This document shows, piece after piece, positions 28,207 to 39,554 of a stretch of DNA of 64,000 nt. How positions within the stretch are numbered: position 1 is the first letter of the stretch; each line of letters opens with the position of its first letter. Origin of the DNA: an uncultured Bacteroidia bacterium. Lineage in GTDB: Bacteria; Bacteroidota; Bacteroidia; Bacteroidales; Prolixibacteraceae. The stretch is taken from assembly GCA_903923905.1 (NCBI GenBank), contig CAIXZH010000024.1:142369-206368 (forward strand). The letters run 5' to 3'. The translations under genes and the position numbers were made by a program. The notes beneath the pieces were generated by a model, which worked only from the letters and a program-made list of their open reading frames with translations, did not search any database and was not told where the DNA came from.

Positions 28207-29088
28207 TTATTTAGCGACGATTACCAGAACTTTTGAAAGGCTCCAGAACTCTTTCGCATTTGTAATCACAATTTTATCTACTGTTTTATTGCCTTCTATA
28301 CGATAGGAACTTGTTGGATGATTGGTCACAATGTTAATCTTCTTTTTCATGACAGGGATTTCATTCACTTTAGTAATATCCACCTTAGTAAAATCATTCA
28401 TATTAAGATTAGCCATCACATTTTTGGTACGACCAATTCCAATAAACCCTCCGGCACCAGTGATAATCTTTTTGTCTTTCAGTTCTCGGTTTGTTCCGAT
28501 CACATAATAAGCAGTATTCAGCGCTTCAGTCTTGGCATCAATATCAGCCTGTTTTTTCTGATTGTCTGCAGTTAAATCATTTACATTCGAGTTCAGACCA
28601 GCTACTTTGACATTCAGATCTTTTACCTGGATATTAAGTTTTCCCAGCTCATCAGTTAGTTGAGCAATCTGAGCATTCTTCTCGTCAATCGATTTGTTAA
28701 GGTTGTCGATCATCAGCTGAAGTTCCTTGGCATGTTTATTTGACTTACTCAGCTTGGATGTGAGCTCAGCAACCAATTTGCGATTCTTTTGCAGCAGGTC
28801 GTAGATATAATGTATATCACTTTTAATCTGCTCCTTACGCGAACCTTTAACTTCGCCTTCCTTGGCGCTCTTATCAATAATGCGTTCTACGCGTTTAATT
28901 GAATCCAGATTAGCCTCAACTTCGTTAAAGGTGGTAACAAAATCTGCAATGTTAGAATCTTTATCAGTTCCAACAGCTCTTAAGCTATCGTTTTGCGCCT
29001 GTAGACGGGCAATTTGTTCTTTTCGGTGAGCACATCCGGAAGTCAAAATAATAACCGGAATCAATAATACGTAGATTAATTTTCTCAT
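28207..29088 (-). CDS. Coiled-coil lipoprotein of unknown function
   Basis: A 293-residue protein with a lipoprotein signal (ILTSGC, Cys at about 19). Residues of about 22-190 are almost entirely heptad-like coiled coil (QIARLQAQNDSLRA; QLMIDNLNKSIDEKNAQIAQ; LTDELGKLNIQVKDL). The C-terminal 100 residues form a small conserved globular part (AYYVIGTNRELKDKKII, GGFIGIGRTK, NHPTSSYRIEG). Proteins with this build are widespread in Bacteroidota, but I know no firm function. It is probably anchored to the inner or outer membrane, facing the periplasm. The ABC-F gene lies 75 bp upstream on the same strand, and a promoter box at 29118-29125 suggests separate transcription. Confidence 0.8.
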   Translation of the reverse strand: MRKLIYVLLIPVIILTSGCAHRKEQIARLQAQNDSLRAVGTDKDSNIADFVTTFNEVEANLDSIKRVERIIDKSAKEGEVKGSRKEQIKSDIHYIYDLLQKNRKLVAELTSKLSKSNKHAKELQLMIDNLNKSIDEKNAQIAQLTDELGKLNIQVKDLNVKVAGLNSNVNDLTADNQKKQADIDAKTEALNTAYYVIGTNRELKDKKIITGAGGFIGIGRTKNVMANLNMNDFTKVDITKVNEIPVMKKKINIVTNHPTSSYRIEGNKTVDKIVITNAKEFWSLSKVLVIVAK

Positions 29089-29117
29089 GTCGTGAATCTT
29101 TTAAATTAAATATTAAC

Positions 29118-29125
29118 CAAAACTA
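29118..29125 (-). promoter_or_regulatory. Possible -7 box (TAGTTTTG) of the coiled-coil lipoprotein gene
   Basis: Fits TAnnTTTG about 30 bp before the ATG at 29088. A TTTG further up is closer than the usual 19-21 bp, so this is a partial match. Confidence 0.35.
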
Positions 29126-29163
29126 ATGGAATTTTTGCAAACAGAGAAATAATTTATGAATTA

Positions 29164-30780
<1,617 letters not shown>

Positions 30781-30937
30781 TTAACTTCTTGAAAATCCTG
30801 TGATTATAACTTGTATATTTTGGACGGCGAAGTTAGCCTTTTATTTTCAAACCTCCTATATTGATTATCAATGTAATATAATGTTAACCAAAATATAATC
30901 TGAAGATACTCCCATTCATCAGTTCAAAATTTTTATG

Positions 30938-30945
30938 TAAATTTG
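30938..30945 (+). promoter_or_regulatory. -7 box (TAAATTTG) of the nitroreductase gene
   Basis: Exact TAnnTTTG match 18 bp before the ATG at 30964. It covers a TTG that could otherwise be read as an upstream start, which supports ATG 30964 as the true start. Confidence 0.5.
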
Positions 30946-30963
30946 ATTGAAAAATTAGTCCTT

Positions 30964-31485
30964 ATGAATTTTATTGAACTTGCAACCCAAAGATCATCGG
31001 TACGGAACTTTGCCCCAATGCCGGTTGAAAAGGAGAAACTTTTACAAGTACTTGAAGCTGCAAGAATTGCGCCATCTGCAGCCAATTTTCAACCCTGGCA
31101 CTTTATTGTGGTCACAGAACCGGTGTTACTTCAATTGATTTACCCACTTTATCCCAGGGAATGGCTGAAATCGGCTCCGCTAATTATTGTCGCCTTAGGA
31201 GACCACAGCCGAGGGTGGCACAGGGGAAAAGATGACAAAGACTTTACACAGGTAGACCTTGCCATTGCTATTGATCATCTGACACTTGCAGCTACAGAAT
31301 TAGGGTTGGGAACCTGCTGGATCTGTAATTTTGACGTTGAAAAATTACAGAATATCTTTAATATACCTGATACTCTGGAACCGATTGCATTAATCCCAAT
31401 TGGTTACCCGGATTTAAAGGTACAACCGGTTAAAATCCGAAAATCGTTGGAACAAATTGTCCACTGGAACGATTTTGAAGTTTAA
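30964..31485 (+). CDS. Nitroreductase-family flavoprotein
   Basis: A 173-residue FMN-dependent oxidoreductase of the small nitroreductase type. RSSVRNFAPMPVEKEKL at the start supplies the Arg-Ser-x-Arg that binds FMN phosphate; APSAANFQPWHFIVV is the second FMN-contact loop, and ATELGLGTCWICNFD the third. Such enzymes are homodimers and reduce quinones, nitro groups or enones with NAD(P)H; the physiological substrate is unknown. It meets the omega-amidase gene tail to tail with no base between the stop codons, inside the palindrome AATCAGCTGATT. Confidence 0.88.
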   Translation: MNFIELATQRSSVRNFAPMPVEKEKLLQVLEAARIAPSAANFQPWHFIVVTEPVLLQLIYPLYPREWLKSAPLIIVALGDHSRGWHRGKDDKDFTQVDLAIAIDHLTLAATELGLGTCWICNFDVEKLQNIFNIPDTLEPIALIPIGYPDLKVQPVKIRKSLEQIVHWNDFEV

Positions 31486-32271
31486 TCAGCTGATTGAAAA
31501 TTGATCTGCCTCTCTTAAAACGGGAAATTTAATTCTGAAATCATCCAGCTCCTTCCTTGAAATGCAGTAGCTCTGCAATCCACCGACACTCGGTTCGGTG
31601 AGGGCCAATACTTCTCCTCTTGCATTAATTATTTGGCTGTCACCCTGATAAGAAATCTCATTTCCATCTTTCCCAATCCGGTTTACACCTGCCACAAAAA
31701 CCTGGTTCTCAATTGCCCTAGCCTTAAGCAGAACATTCCATACTTCTTTTCTCGAATCAGGCCAGTTTGCTGTAAAGATCATCAGATCGGTATCAATCAA
31801 ATTCCTGGACCATACCGGAAACCGAAGATCATAACACACATAAAGGGCAATCCGCCAACCGAAATAAGAAACTATAACCCGTTTATGTCCAGGTGCAATG
31901 GAATCGGCCTCACCTCCGATTGAAAAAAGATGCCGTTTATCGTAGAAGGTGAGCTGACCATCCGGAGCGACAAATACGAAGCGATTGTAATTCTGGCTGT
32001 TATCTTTTATAAGCAGACTTCCGCAAATTGCGATCCCCGTTTTTCGTGAAAGATTATGCATCCATTGTATTGTAGTACCATCCATTGCTTCGGCAAGTTC
32101 GTCAGGGTGCATCGAAAATCCGGTGGTGAACGTCTCAGGAAGAATTACCAAATCAGAATTGCCTTCCAATTGCAGGATCAGTTTTTCAAGGTTCTGACGA
32201 TTTTCTTCCGGATTTTCCCAAACCAGATTTACCTGGGCAATAGTTAAACGTAGAATATCTTTGGTATCCAT
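31486..32271 (-). CDS. Omega-amidase-type nitrilase superfamily hydrolase (YafV-like)
   Basis: A 261-residue cytoplasmic carbon-nitrogen hydrolase. The catalytic triad is visible: Glu in LVILPETFTTGF, Lys in TFYDKRHLFSIGGE and Cys in YVCYDLRFPVWSRN. The last form (C-Y-D-L-R-F-P-x-W) is typical of omega-amidases, which hydrolyse 2-oxoglutaramate or 2-oxosuccinamate and act as metabolite repair enzymes after glutamine transamination. The gene starts 9 bp after the PlsC-like gene and probably shares its transcript. The C-terminus GLQSYCISRKELDDFR also fits this branch. Confidence 0.88.
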   Translation of the reverse strand: MDTKDILRLTIAQVNLVWENPEENRQNLEKLILQLEGNSDLVILPETFTTGFSMHPDELAEAMDGTTIQWMHNLSRKTGIAICGSLLIKDNSQNYNRFVFVAPDGQLTFYDKRHLFSIGGEADSIAPGHKRVIVSYFGWRIALYVCYDLRFPVWSRNLIDTDLMIFTANWPDSRKEVWNVLLKARAIENQVFVAGVNRIGKDGNEISYQGDSQIINARGEVLALTEPSVGGLQSYCISRKELDDFRIKFPVLREADQFSIS

Positions 32272-32280
32272 GAGATAGAA

Positions 32281-32841
32281 TTAATCGAGTCCTTCGCCCA
32301 GAATGAATTTTTCAGGATGCTTCCCTTTGACTCCCCGATCTTTGTACCACTGTTTAATTCGGTGGACATCGGCGTTCACATCATCAGTTAACACGACCTC
32401 ATCGAGTATCCCGATCTCTTTACGACCCCAATCGAATACGGCACAATAGACTGGAACGTTTGCAGCCCTGGCAATGGTATGGAAACCTGCTTTCCACTTG
32501 GTTGTTGGCTGGCGTGTCCCTTCAATGGCAATGGCCAGATGCATCACCTCCCGTTTTTTAAATTCTGCAACAATCTGTTTTACCAGACTGGCACCCCTGG
32601 TTGTATCAACAGGAATTGCCCCCATATAATTAAGTAAATAGCAGGCTGGCCAGAAGAAAAATTTTTTGTTCACCACGATACTTGATTTTCCCCCTATCGA
32701 ATTGTAAAAAATCCATGAAACGACAAAATCCCAAATTGAAGTATGGGGAACTCCAAGAACGACACATTTAGGAACCGGGGCCAACCCGCTAACTATCTTC
32801 CATCCCGTAATCCACAAAATAAATTTCGATATATATCTCAT
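32281..32841 (-). CDS. PlsC-like 1-acylglycerol-3-phosphate acyltransferase family protein
   Basis: A 186-residue membrane-associated acyltransferase. The HX4D catalytic motif is PHTSIWD; the second motif is YMGAIPVDTTRG and the third AIEGTRQPTTKWKAGF (EGTR). The protein is shorter than PlsC of E. coli (245) and resembles small bacterial acyltransferases that handle phospholipids or other acyl acceptors. The acceptor is unknown. It is the first gene of a two-gene unit with the omega-amidase gene. Confidence 0.85.
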   Translation of the reverse strand: MRYISKFILWITGWKIVSGLAPVPKCVVLGVPHTSIWDFVVSWIFYNSIGGKSSIVVNKKFFFWPACYLLNYMGAIPVDTTRGASLVKQIVAEFKKREVMHLAIAIEGTRQPTTKWKAGFHTIARAANVPVYCAVFDWGRKEIGILDEVVLTDDVNADVHRIKQWYKDRGVKGKHPEKFILGEGLD

Positions 32842-32858
32842 CCCATAAATTTAAAGAA

Positions 32859-32866
32859 CAAAAATA
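32859..32866 (-). promoter_or_regulatory. Possible -7 box (TATTTTTG) of the acyltransferase/omega-amidase pair
   Basis: Exact TAnnTTTG match 17 bp before the ATG at 32841; no good TTTG box at the usual distance. Confidence 0.4.
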
Positions 32867-33019
32867 ATTCTTTAGATTGAGAAATACACTCCCTTTGTTG
32901 TCAAATAAGTGGCATTGCAATAGTCCAATGTCCCAATTTCTGATGGTATTCCAAATCTGCCCGATTATTCTATTTCCATTAAATTCGTTTAGGGATGATC
33001 CGGATCAGAATTATTACTA

Positions 33020-36000
33020 TCACTCGTTAATATTATTCTTATCTTCCCCGGTCAAATGAGCAACTTCTTTATCCTTCTTTTGAGCAAGTGAGTCGAGATG
33101 CTTTTTTCCATAGGCAATTCTGATAATTACCACAAAAAGGACCGGAACGATAAATATGGCGAGTGATGAAGCTGATATCATTCCACCCAGAACAGTAAAC
33201 CCAATTGTTTTACGAGCCACAGCACCAGCTCCGGTTGCAAATACCAAAGGTAACACCCCGAAAATAAATGCCAGAGAGGTCATGATAATCGGCCGTAAAC
33301 GCAAACTAACAGCATCGATAGTTGACTGGATCAGGTCTTCCCCGCTATCCACCCTCACTTTTGCATATTCTACGATCAATACTGCATTTTTGGCTGCAAG
33401 TCCGATTAGGGTGATCAATCCGATCTGTGCATAAACGTTATTACTGAGTTGCGGAATAAATGTTAGTGTAAGGATAGCTCCAAATGCGCCTATCGGAACA
33501 GAAAGCATTACAGAGAAGGGGACCGACCAACTTTCATACAATGCGGCAAGGAACAGAAAAACGAATGTCAGTGAGAACAGGAAAATGTAGATTGTTTGCG
33601 AACCGGCAACGATTTCCTCATAACTCAGACCGGAGAATTCATAACCATAACCAGGTGGAAGGACTTTTGCAGCAACATCCTTGAGCGCATCGATAGTTTG
33701 TCCGGTACTATAACCCAATCCTGAGCCACCGTCAACTTCAGCTGACCTGAAAATATTAAAATGGGGAATCACCGGGGCAGCATCAATAGGCTGATAAGTT
33801 ATCAATGAACTGAGTGGCAACATGGCTCCTGCCTGATTCCGCACATAATATTTATCCAGATCTGTCACGAGTCTTCGGTATATCGTATCAGCCTGAACCA
33901 CAACGTGGTAAGTTCGGTTAAAAAGGGTAAAATCATTCACATAAGCACTTCCCATATAGGATTGAATGGTTGTAAAGACATCTGAAATACTGATACCCAT
34001 TTTTTTACATTTCTCACGGTCTAATGTCAGGTTAAAGCTGGGGGTATGAGCAGAATAATAACTTACAGCTCTTGAAATAGCCGGGTTTTTATTGGCTTCG
34101 ACGACAAATTTGCGAACCACCTTTTCAAATGCGTGAACATCATCGGTAGTATTTCGCTGCTGGATTTGGAAGCTGAAACCTGCAGATTGTCCAATGCCGG
34201 GAATTGGAGCCGGTTGCATAACGACAACTTTTGCATCTTTGATTCCTGCGGCAGCGATCCTTTTGAGCATTACCTCTATGATGCCGGGCACTTGTTCCGT
34301 AATCTCCTCGCGCTGGCTCCATGGTTTGAGCTGGCAGAAGATGGTGCCACTGTTTGACTTCATCGCCCCGTTGATCACATTCATTCCTGAAACCGCGGAA
34401 TAATGGGCAATTCCTGGAGTTTCGCTCACCACCTTCATCAGTTTATTAAGCAATACTACAGACTGTGTGGTCGATGAAGCCTCTGCCATTTCGTAGGTAA
34501 CGTAGAGACGTCCCAGATCTTCTCCGGGGATAAATCCGGAAGGTTTTGCCTTGAATAAAATGAAGGTGGCAATACCTATACAAACCAATAAGATAATTAC
34601 ATATTTTGAACCCCTGATCCCTCGTTTTACCCCACGGAAATAGAGTTCCGAAAATCTTTTAAACCTGCCATTAAACCAGAAGAAAAATTTATTCAGTCCT
34701 TTTGATTTTTCATCGATATGGTGAGGCTTTAATATCAGCGTACACAATGCAGGCGTTAAGGACAATGCAATAAACGCCGAGATTAATATGGAGACTGCGA
34801 TGGTGATTGCAAATTGCTGATATAAACGACCTACGATACCCGGGATAAAAGCAACCGGAACAAATACTGAAGCCAGAATCAAAGCTACGGCGATTACCGG
34901 AGCAGTGATGTCTTTCATGGCATGCTCCGTGGCTTCCCGGGCAGACATCTTCTCAACATCAATATACCGTTGGACAGCCTCAACCACAATTATGGCATCA
35001 TCGACCACAATTCCTATGGCAAGGACAAATCCAAACATGGTCAGAGTATTGATCGTGAACCCAAAAGGAACAAAGAAGATAAAGGTTCCCAGGATCGAAA
35101 CAGGAATAGCAAGTATCGGGATAATAGTGGTTCGCCAGTTCTGAAGAAACAAAAATACAACGAATGCCACCAATAAAAGAGCGATAATAAGGGTCCGTTC
35201 CACTTCCCGCATGGAAACTTTAACGATGGTTACGGCTTCGAAAGGAACACTGTAATCTACATCTTCAGGAAAGGATTTTTTCAGGTTCTTTAGTTCGGCA
35301 TACACCCCTTTGGCCACATCCAGTGCATTTGCTGTCGGAAGAGGAAAAACCATCATGTAAGATGCACGTTTCCCATCCACATAAGCATTACTGGCATAAG
35401 TAAATTTACCCAGTTCTACTCTGCCAATATCTTTGAGGTAGACCATTTCGCCTGTAGCCGGAATAGATTTTACGATAACTTTTTCATAATCTGAAACCTT
35501 ACTCAATCGTCCGTTGACGAGAATTGTCAATTCCTGGGTTTGTGAGGATTGCTGGGGAGGGGCACCGACGGATCCTGCAGCAACCTGCATATTTTGTTCA
35601 TTAAGGGCATTAATAACATCCTTGGGAATCAAGGAATAAGAGGCCATTTTTTCCGGATTCAGCCAGATCCTCATACTGAAATTGTCAGCCCGTGTACTGA
35701 TATCACCTACGCCCGGAACCCGCAGAAGTGCATCGACTAAATGGATATTGGCGTAATTGTCTAAAAAAGTTATATTGTGCGTTCCCTTAGGAGAAAAAAG
35801 GGTGACATTCATTAATGAGCTGATATTCCTGGCCCGTACGGTAAGACCAAGTCGCCGTACCTGGGAAGGTAATAATGGTTTGGCAATTCCCACGCGGTTT
35901 TGAACATCGAGGGTAGCAATATCGATATTGGTTCCAACCTTGAAAGTTGCGTTAATTGACACCATTCCGGTGCTGGTGCTGTTACTCTGGATATATTCCA

Positions 36001-36226
36001 TCCCATGAACCCCGTTGATCGCCTCTTCAACCGGAGTTGCCACAGTTTGTTCAACGGTGATGGCGTCTGCCCCCGTATAATTGGCCGAAACAGAAACTGC
36101 AGGAGGGGTAATCTTAGGATACTGGTTGACCGGAAGCGTTAACGCACAAATTGTCCCCAATATGGCTATAATCAGAGAAATAACGATTGCAGTAACCGGT
36201 CTTCGAATAAATGTATCAGCAATCAT
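33020..36226 (-). CDS. RND efflux pump, HAE1 (AcrB) family, second copy
   Basis: A 1068-residue inner-membrane proton-driven exporter with about 12 helices and two large periplasmic loops. IADTFIRRPVTAIVIS is the usual N-terminal start, GIVVDDAIIVVEAV in TM4 carries the Asp-Asp pair, and LAAKNAVLIVEYAKVR in TM10 the Lys of the proton relay, so energisation should be intact. The ATG at 36226 is preferred over a TTG two codons earlier, by alignment with the neighbouring copy. It is the last gene of the TolC, adaptor, RND, RND row, 109 bp behind its paralog; the two proteins are alike over their whole length. It probably exports drugs, detergents or lipophilic metabolites. Confidence 0.94.
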   Translation of the reverse strand: MIADTFIRRPVTAIVISLIIAILGTICALTLPVNQYPKITPPAVSVSANYTGADAITVEQTVATPVEEAINGVHGMEYIQSNSTSTGMVSINATFKVGTNIDIATLDVQNRVGIAKPLLPSQVRRLGLTVRARNISSLMNVTLFSPKGTHNITFLDNYANIHLVDALLRVPGVGDISTRADNFSMRIWLNPEKMASYSLIPKDVINALNEQNMQVAAGSVGAPPQQSSQTQELTILVNGRLSKVSDYEKVIVKSIPATGEMVYLKDIGRVELGKFTYASNAYVDGKRASYMMVFPLPTANALDVAKGVYAELKNLKKSFPEDVDYSVPFEAVTIVKVSMREVERTLIIALLLVAFVVFLFLQNWRTTIIPILAIPVSILGTFIFFVPFGFTINTLTMFGFVLAIGIVVDDAIIVVEAVQRYIDVEKMSAREATEHAMKDITAPVIAVALILASVFVPVAFIPGIVGRLYQQFAITIAVSILISAFIALSLTPALCTLILKPHHIDEKSKGLNKFFFWFNGRFKRFSELYFRGVKRGIRGSKYVIILLVCIGIATFILFKAKPSGFIPGEDLGRLYVTYEMAEASSTTQSVVLLNKLMKVVSETPGIAHYSAVSGMNVINGAMKSNSGTIFCQLKPWSQREEITEQVPGIIEVMLKRIAAAGIKDAKVVVMQPAPIPGIGQSAGFSFQIQQRNTTDDVHAFEKVVRKFVVEANKNPAISRAVSYYSAHTPSFNLTLDREKCKKMGISISDVFTTIQSYMGSAYVNDFTLFNRTYHVVVQADTIYRRLVTDLDKYYVRNQAGAMLPLSSLITYQPIDAAPVIPHFNIFRSAEVDGGSGLGYSTGQTIDALKDVAAKVLPPGYGYEFSGLSYEEIVAGSQTIYIFLFSLTFVFLFLAALYESWSVPFSVMLSVPIGAFGAILTLTFIPQLSNNVYAQIGLITLIGLAAKNAVLIVEYAKVRVDSGEDLIQSTIDAVSLRLRPIIMTSLAFIFGVLPLVFATGAGAVARKTIGFTVLGGMISASSLAIFIVPVLFVVIIRIAYGKKHLDSLAQKKDKEVAHLTGEDKNNINE

Positions 36227-36341
36227 GGGCAATTAAGTCTCTAAGTAATACAAACCAGAATTTCCTTTATATGCAACTCTTGTAGGAATATTGAGTGACG
36301 ACCTGATCGTCTGAGCTGAACCTGTTCCTATTCTTTTCGGG

Positions 36342-39300
36342 CTATGCATCTTTCAATTTCCTTAGATTTTCTAATTGTTTCTTACCGTAAGCGATCTTTA
36401 CAATAACTACAAACAGAACCGGGACAACGAATATGGCTATTGATGAAGCGGCAATCATTCCTCCCATTACCGTAACGCCAATAGTCCTGCGAGCTACAGC
36501 ACCGGCTCCGGTCGCCAATACCAATGGTAATACTCCCAGAATAAAAGCGAGCGATGTCATGAGTATGGGCCGCAAACGGATAGACACTGCTTCGATCGTT
36601 GATTGTAAAAGATCTTCACCGCTGTCCACGCGCACCTTGGCATATTCCACAATTAAGATCGCATTCTTAGCCGCCAGGCCTATTAAGGTAATCAGACCTA
36701 TTTGGGCATATACGTTATCGGTCAGGCTCGGTATAAAGGTGAGTGTGAGAATAGCCCCAAAAGCCCCTATCGGAACTGCCAGTAACACTGATAACGGCAC
36801 CGACCAGCTTTCATACAAGGCTGCCAGGAAAAGAAACACAAAAGTCAGGGAAAACAGGAAGATGTACATGGTCTGTGAACCTGCCTGAACCTCTTCATAA
36901 CTTAACCCTGAAAAATCATATCCATAACCTTGTGGCAATACTTTCGCCGCAGTCTCCTTGAGTGCCTCGATTGCCTGTCCGCTGCTATACCCCTGAGCAG
37001 ATCCACCGTCAATTTCGGCAGACCTGAATATGTTAAAATGGGATTGAAGGGGTGCAGTTTCCGTAGGCTTATAGCTGATCAGTGAACTTAATGGCAGCAT
37101 GGCTCCAGCCTGATTACGCACATAGTATTTATCCATGTTTGTGATCATCTTACGGTAGGTCGTATCAGCCTGCACCACAACGTGGAAAGTCCGGTTATAC
37201 AAGGTGAAATCGTTCACATAAATACTCCCCATATAAGTCTGAATGGCGGTAAACACATCCGAAATATTAACACCCATCCGTTTGCATTTCTCCCGGTCCA
37301 CGGTCAGATTGTAACTTGGCGTGTGGGCCGAGTAATAACTGAAGGCATTTGAGATTGCCGGATTCTTGTTGGCTTCGGTGACAAAATTGTTCACCACATT
37401 TTCAAAGGCATGAACGTCATCGTTGGTGTTTCGCTGTTCGATCTGGAAACTAAATCCGGCGGTCTGGCCGATGCCGGGAATTGGAGCCGGAGGGATTACG
37501 ACGACATTTGCATTTTTGATATTTGCTTTGGATATCCGGGTGCGAATCACATCAATAATCTTTGGAATCTGTTGGCTCGATTTTGAACGTTCATCCCAAT
37601 GTTTTAACTGACAATATATGGTACCACTATTCGATTTGGTTGCCCCGGTTATCACGTTAAACCCGGCCAGGGCAGCATAGTGGTCAACTCCCGGGGTTAA
37701 GGAAACAACTTTCATTAATTTGGTCATCACATCCACAGATTGGGTAGTGGCTGAAGCTTCCGGCAATTCATAGGTTACATAAATCAGTCCGTCATCTTCG
37801 CTCGGAATGAATCCGAAAGGTTTTTGCTGAAAGAGGAAGAAAGCTGCTATGCTGATACACACCAATAAAATAATCACATATTTCGATTTTCCGATACCAT
37901 TCCTGACTCCGTTGGAATACTGTTTGGTTACATTTTCAAACCAGGTATTGAATCTGAAGAAAAACTGATTTAAACCGGTTGACTTTTGGTGGATGTGATA
38001 TGGTTTTAATAATAAGACACATAAAGCCGGTGTCAATGATAAGGCGATAAAAGCGGAGAGCAATATCGATACAGCAATAGTAATTGCAAATTGCTGATAT
38101 AACCGCCCCACAATTCCGGGAATAAAACCTACCGGGACAAACACGGAAGCCAGAATTAATGCAATTGCAATGACAGGGGCAGAAATGTCCTTCATCGCCT
38201 TATAGGTCGCTTCTCTGACAGATATATTTTCAGAATCGATATAATGGTGGACAGCCTCCACCACAATAATGGCATCGTCCACAACTATTCCAATAGCCAG
38301 TACAAAACCAAACATGGTCAGTGTGTTGATTGTAAACCCTAAAGGAATAAAAAAGGCAAATGTTCCGAGGATCGAAACAGGGATTGCAAGAATTGGGATG
38401 AGTGTGGCCCTCCAGTTCTGAAGAAACAGGAATACCACCAAAGCCACAAGGCAAAGGGCAATAAGAAGGGTTTGAACCACCTCCTGCATTGAAACCTTTA
38501 CCACAGTGACCGTTTCAAAAGGTATTTTATAGTCCACATCTGCGGGGAACGATTTCTTCAGCTCTTTTAGCTCTTTAAATATGCCATCGGCTGTTTCCAG
38601 AGCATTGCTTCCAGGGGTTTGGTAAAGTGTAAGAATGGAAGCCCTTTGGTCATCCACATAGGAATTGCTCGAATAGGTAAATTTACCCAGTTCAATCCGG
38701 GCAACGTCTTTCAGATAAACCATTTCGCCTGTTCCGGGAATCGTCTTAACAATGATTTTTTCAAATTCCGAAACTTTACTTAACCGTCCGTTAACCAGAA
38801 CGCTCAATTCATAGGTCTGCGTTTTCTGCTGGGGAGGGACGCCTGCAGAACCGGCTGCAACCTGGAGATTTTGTTCATTAAGTGCATTAATGATATCGGT
38901 GGAGGTTAATGAGTAAGCCGCCATTTTATCAGGGTTTACCCAGATCCGCATGCTGAAATTATCAGCCAGTGTAGTAATCGCACCAACCCCGGGGACACGC
39001 AGTAAGGCATCCATTACAAAAATATTGGTGTAATTATCCAAAAAGGTGATATTGTGTGATCCTTTTGGTGAATAGAGCGCAATAAGCATTAAAGCACTCG
39101 GATTCACAGCCCTGACCGTTAATCCCAACCTGCTCACTGCATCAGGAACCAGCGGAGAGGCAATACTTACCCGGTTTTGAACATCCAGAGTAGCCACGTC
39201 AATGTCAGTGCCGATCTTGAAGGTCGTATTGATTGTCATCAGTCCGTTGTTGGTACTGTTGCTTTGCATATACTCCATGCCGTGCGTCCCGTTGACCTGC

Positions 39301-39503
39301 TCCTCAATGGGAGTGGCTACCGTTTGTTCCACGGTGGTGGCATCTGCACCTGTATATTGGCCGGCAACCTGAACAACAGGGGGAGTTATGTTTGGATATT
39401 GGCTGACCGGTAAGTTAATAATGCAAATAGCCCCTATAATAGCTAATACCAGGGATACAACAATGGCAGTGACCGGCCTTCTAATAAATGTATCAGCAAT
39501 CAT
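36342..39503 (-). CDS. RND efflux pump, HAE1 (AcrB) family, first copy
   Basis: A 1053-residue AcrB-type pump, 51 bp behind the adaptor gene. Same landmarks as its tandem copy: MIADTFIRRPVTAIVVS at the start, GIVVDDAIIVVEAVHH in TM4, LAAKNAILIVEYAKVR in TM10. Between the two copies the transmembrane parts and the porter motifs (NFSMRIW, NALNEQNLQVAAGS) are nearly identical, whereas the periplasmic drug-binding loops carry more changes. With one adaptor and one TolC in the operon, both copies may share them or form a mixed trimer. It exports from periplasm or inner membrane through TolC. Confidence 0.94.
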   Translation of the reverse strand: MIADTFIRRPVTAIVVSLVLAIIGAICIINLPVSQYPNITPPVVQVAGQYTGADATTVEQTVATPIEEQVNGTHGMEYMQSNSTNNGLMTINTTFKIGTDIDVATLDVQNRVSIASPLVPDAVSRLGLTVRAVNPSALMLIALYSPKGSHNITFLDNYTNIFVMDALLRVPGVGAITTLADNFSMRIWVNPDKMAAYSLTSTDIINALNEQNLQVAAGSAGVPPQQKTQTYELSVLVNGRLSKVSEFEKIIVKTIPGTGEMVYLKDVARIELGKFTYSSNSYVDDQRASILTLYQTPGSNALETADGIFKELKELKKSFPADVDYKIPFETVTVVKVSMQEVVQTLLIALCLVALVVFLFLQNWRATLIPILAIPVSILGTFAFFIPLGFTINTLTMFGFVLAIGIVVDDAIIVVEAVHHYIDSENISVREATYKAMKDISAPVIAIALILASVFVPVGFIPGIVGRLYQQFAITIAVSILLSAFIALSLTPALCVLLLKPYHIHQKSTGLNQFFFRFNTWFENVTKQYSNGVRNGIGKSKYVIILLVCISIAAFFLFQQKPFGFIPSEDDGLIYVTYELPEASATTQSVDVMTKLMKVVSLTPGVDHYAALAGFNVITGATKSNSGTIYCQLKHWDERSKSSQQIPKIIDVIRTRISKANIKNANVVVIPPAPIPGIGQTAGFSFQIEQRNTNDDVHAFENVVNNFVTEANKNPAISNAFSYYSAHTPSYNLTVDREKCKRMGVNISDVFTAIQTYMGSIYVNDFTLYNRTFHVVVQADTTYRKMITNMDKYYVRNQAGAMLPLSSLISYKPTETAPLQSHFNIFRSAEIDGGSAQGYSSGQAIEALKETAAKVLPQGYGYDFSGLSYEEVQAGSQTMYIFLFSLTFVFLFLAALYESWSVPLSVLLAVPIGAFGAILTLTFIPSLTDNVYAQIGLITLIGLAAKNAILIVEYAKVRVDSGEDLLQSTIEAVSIRLRPILMTSLAFILGVLPLVLATGAGAVARRTIGVTVMGGMIAASSIAIFVVPVLFVVIVKIAYGKKQLENLRKLKDA

Positions 39504-39554
39504 ATATTAATCTGTATCAGGAGAATAAAAAATCAGTTTATACCAATGCCGGTG

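Noticed and set aside
30943..30963. TTG start seven codons upstream for the nitroreductase
   Set aside because: The TTG is part of an exact TAnnTTTG promoter box and the family starts at the later ATG.
32996..33007. 12-bp palindrome TGATCCGGATCA after the RND operon
   Set aside because: Short, without loop or T-run; not enough for a terminator or operator.
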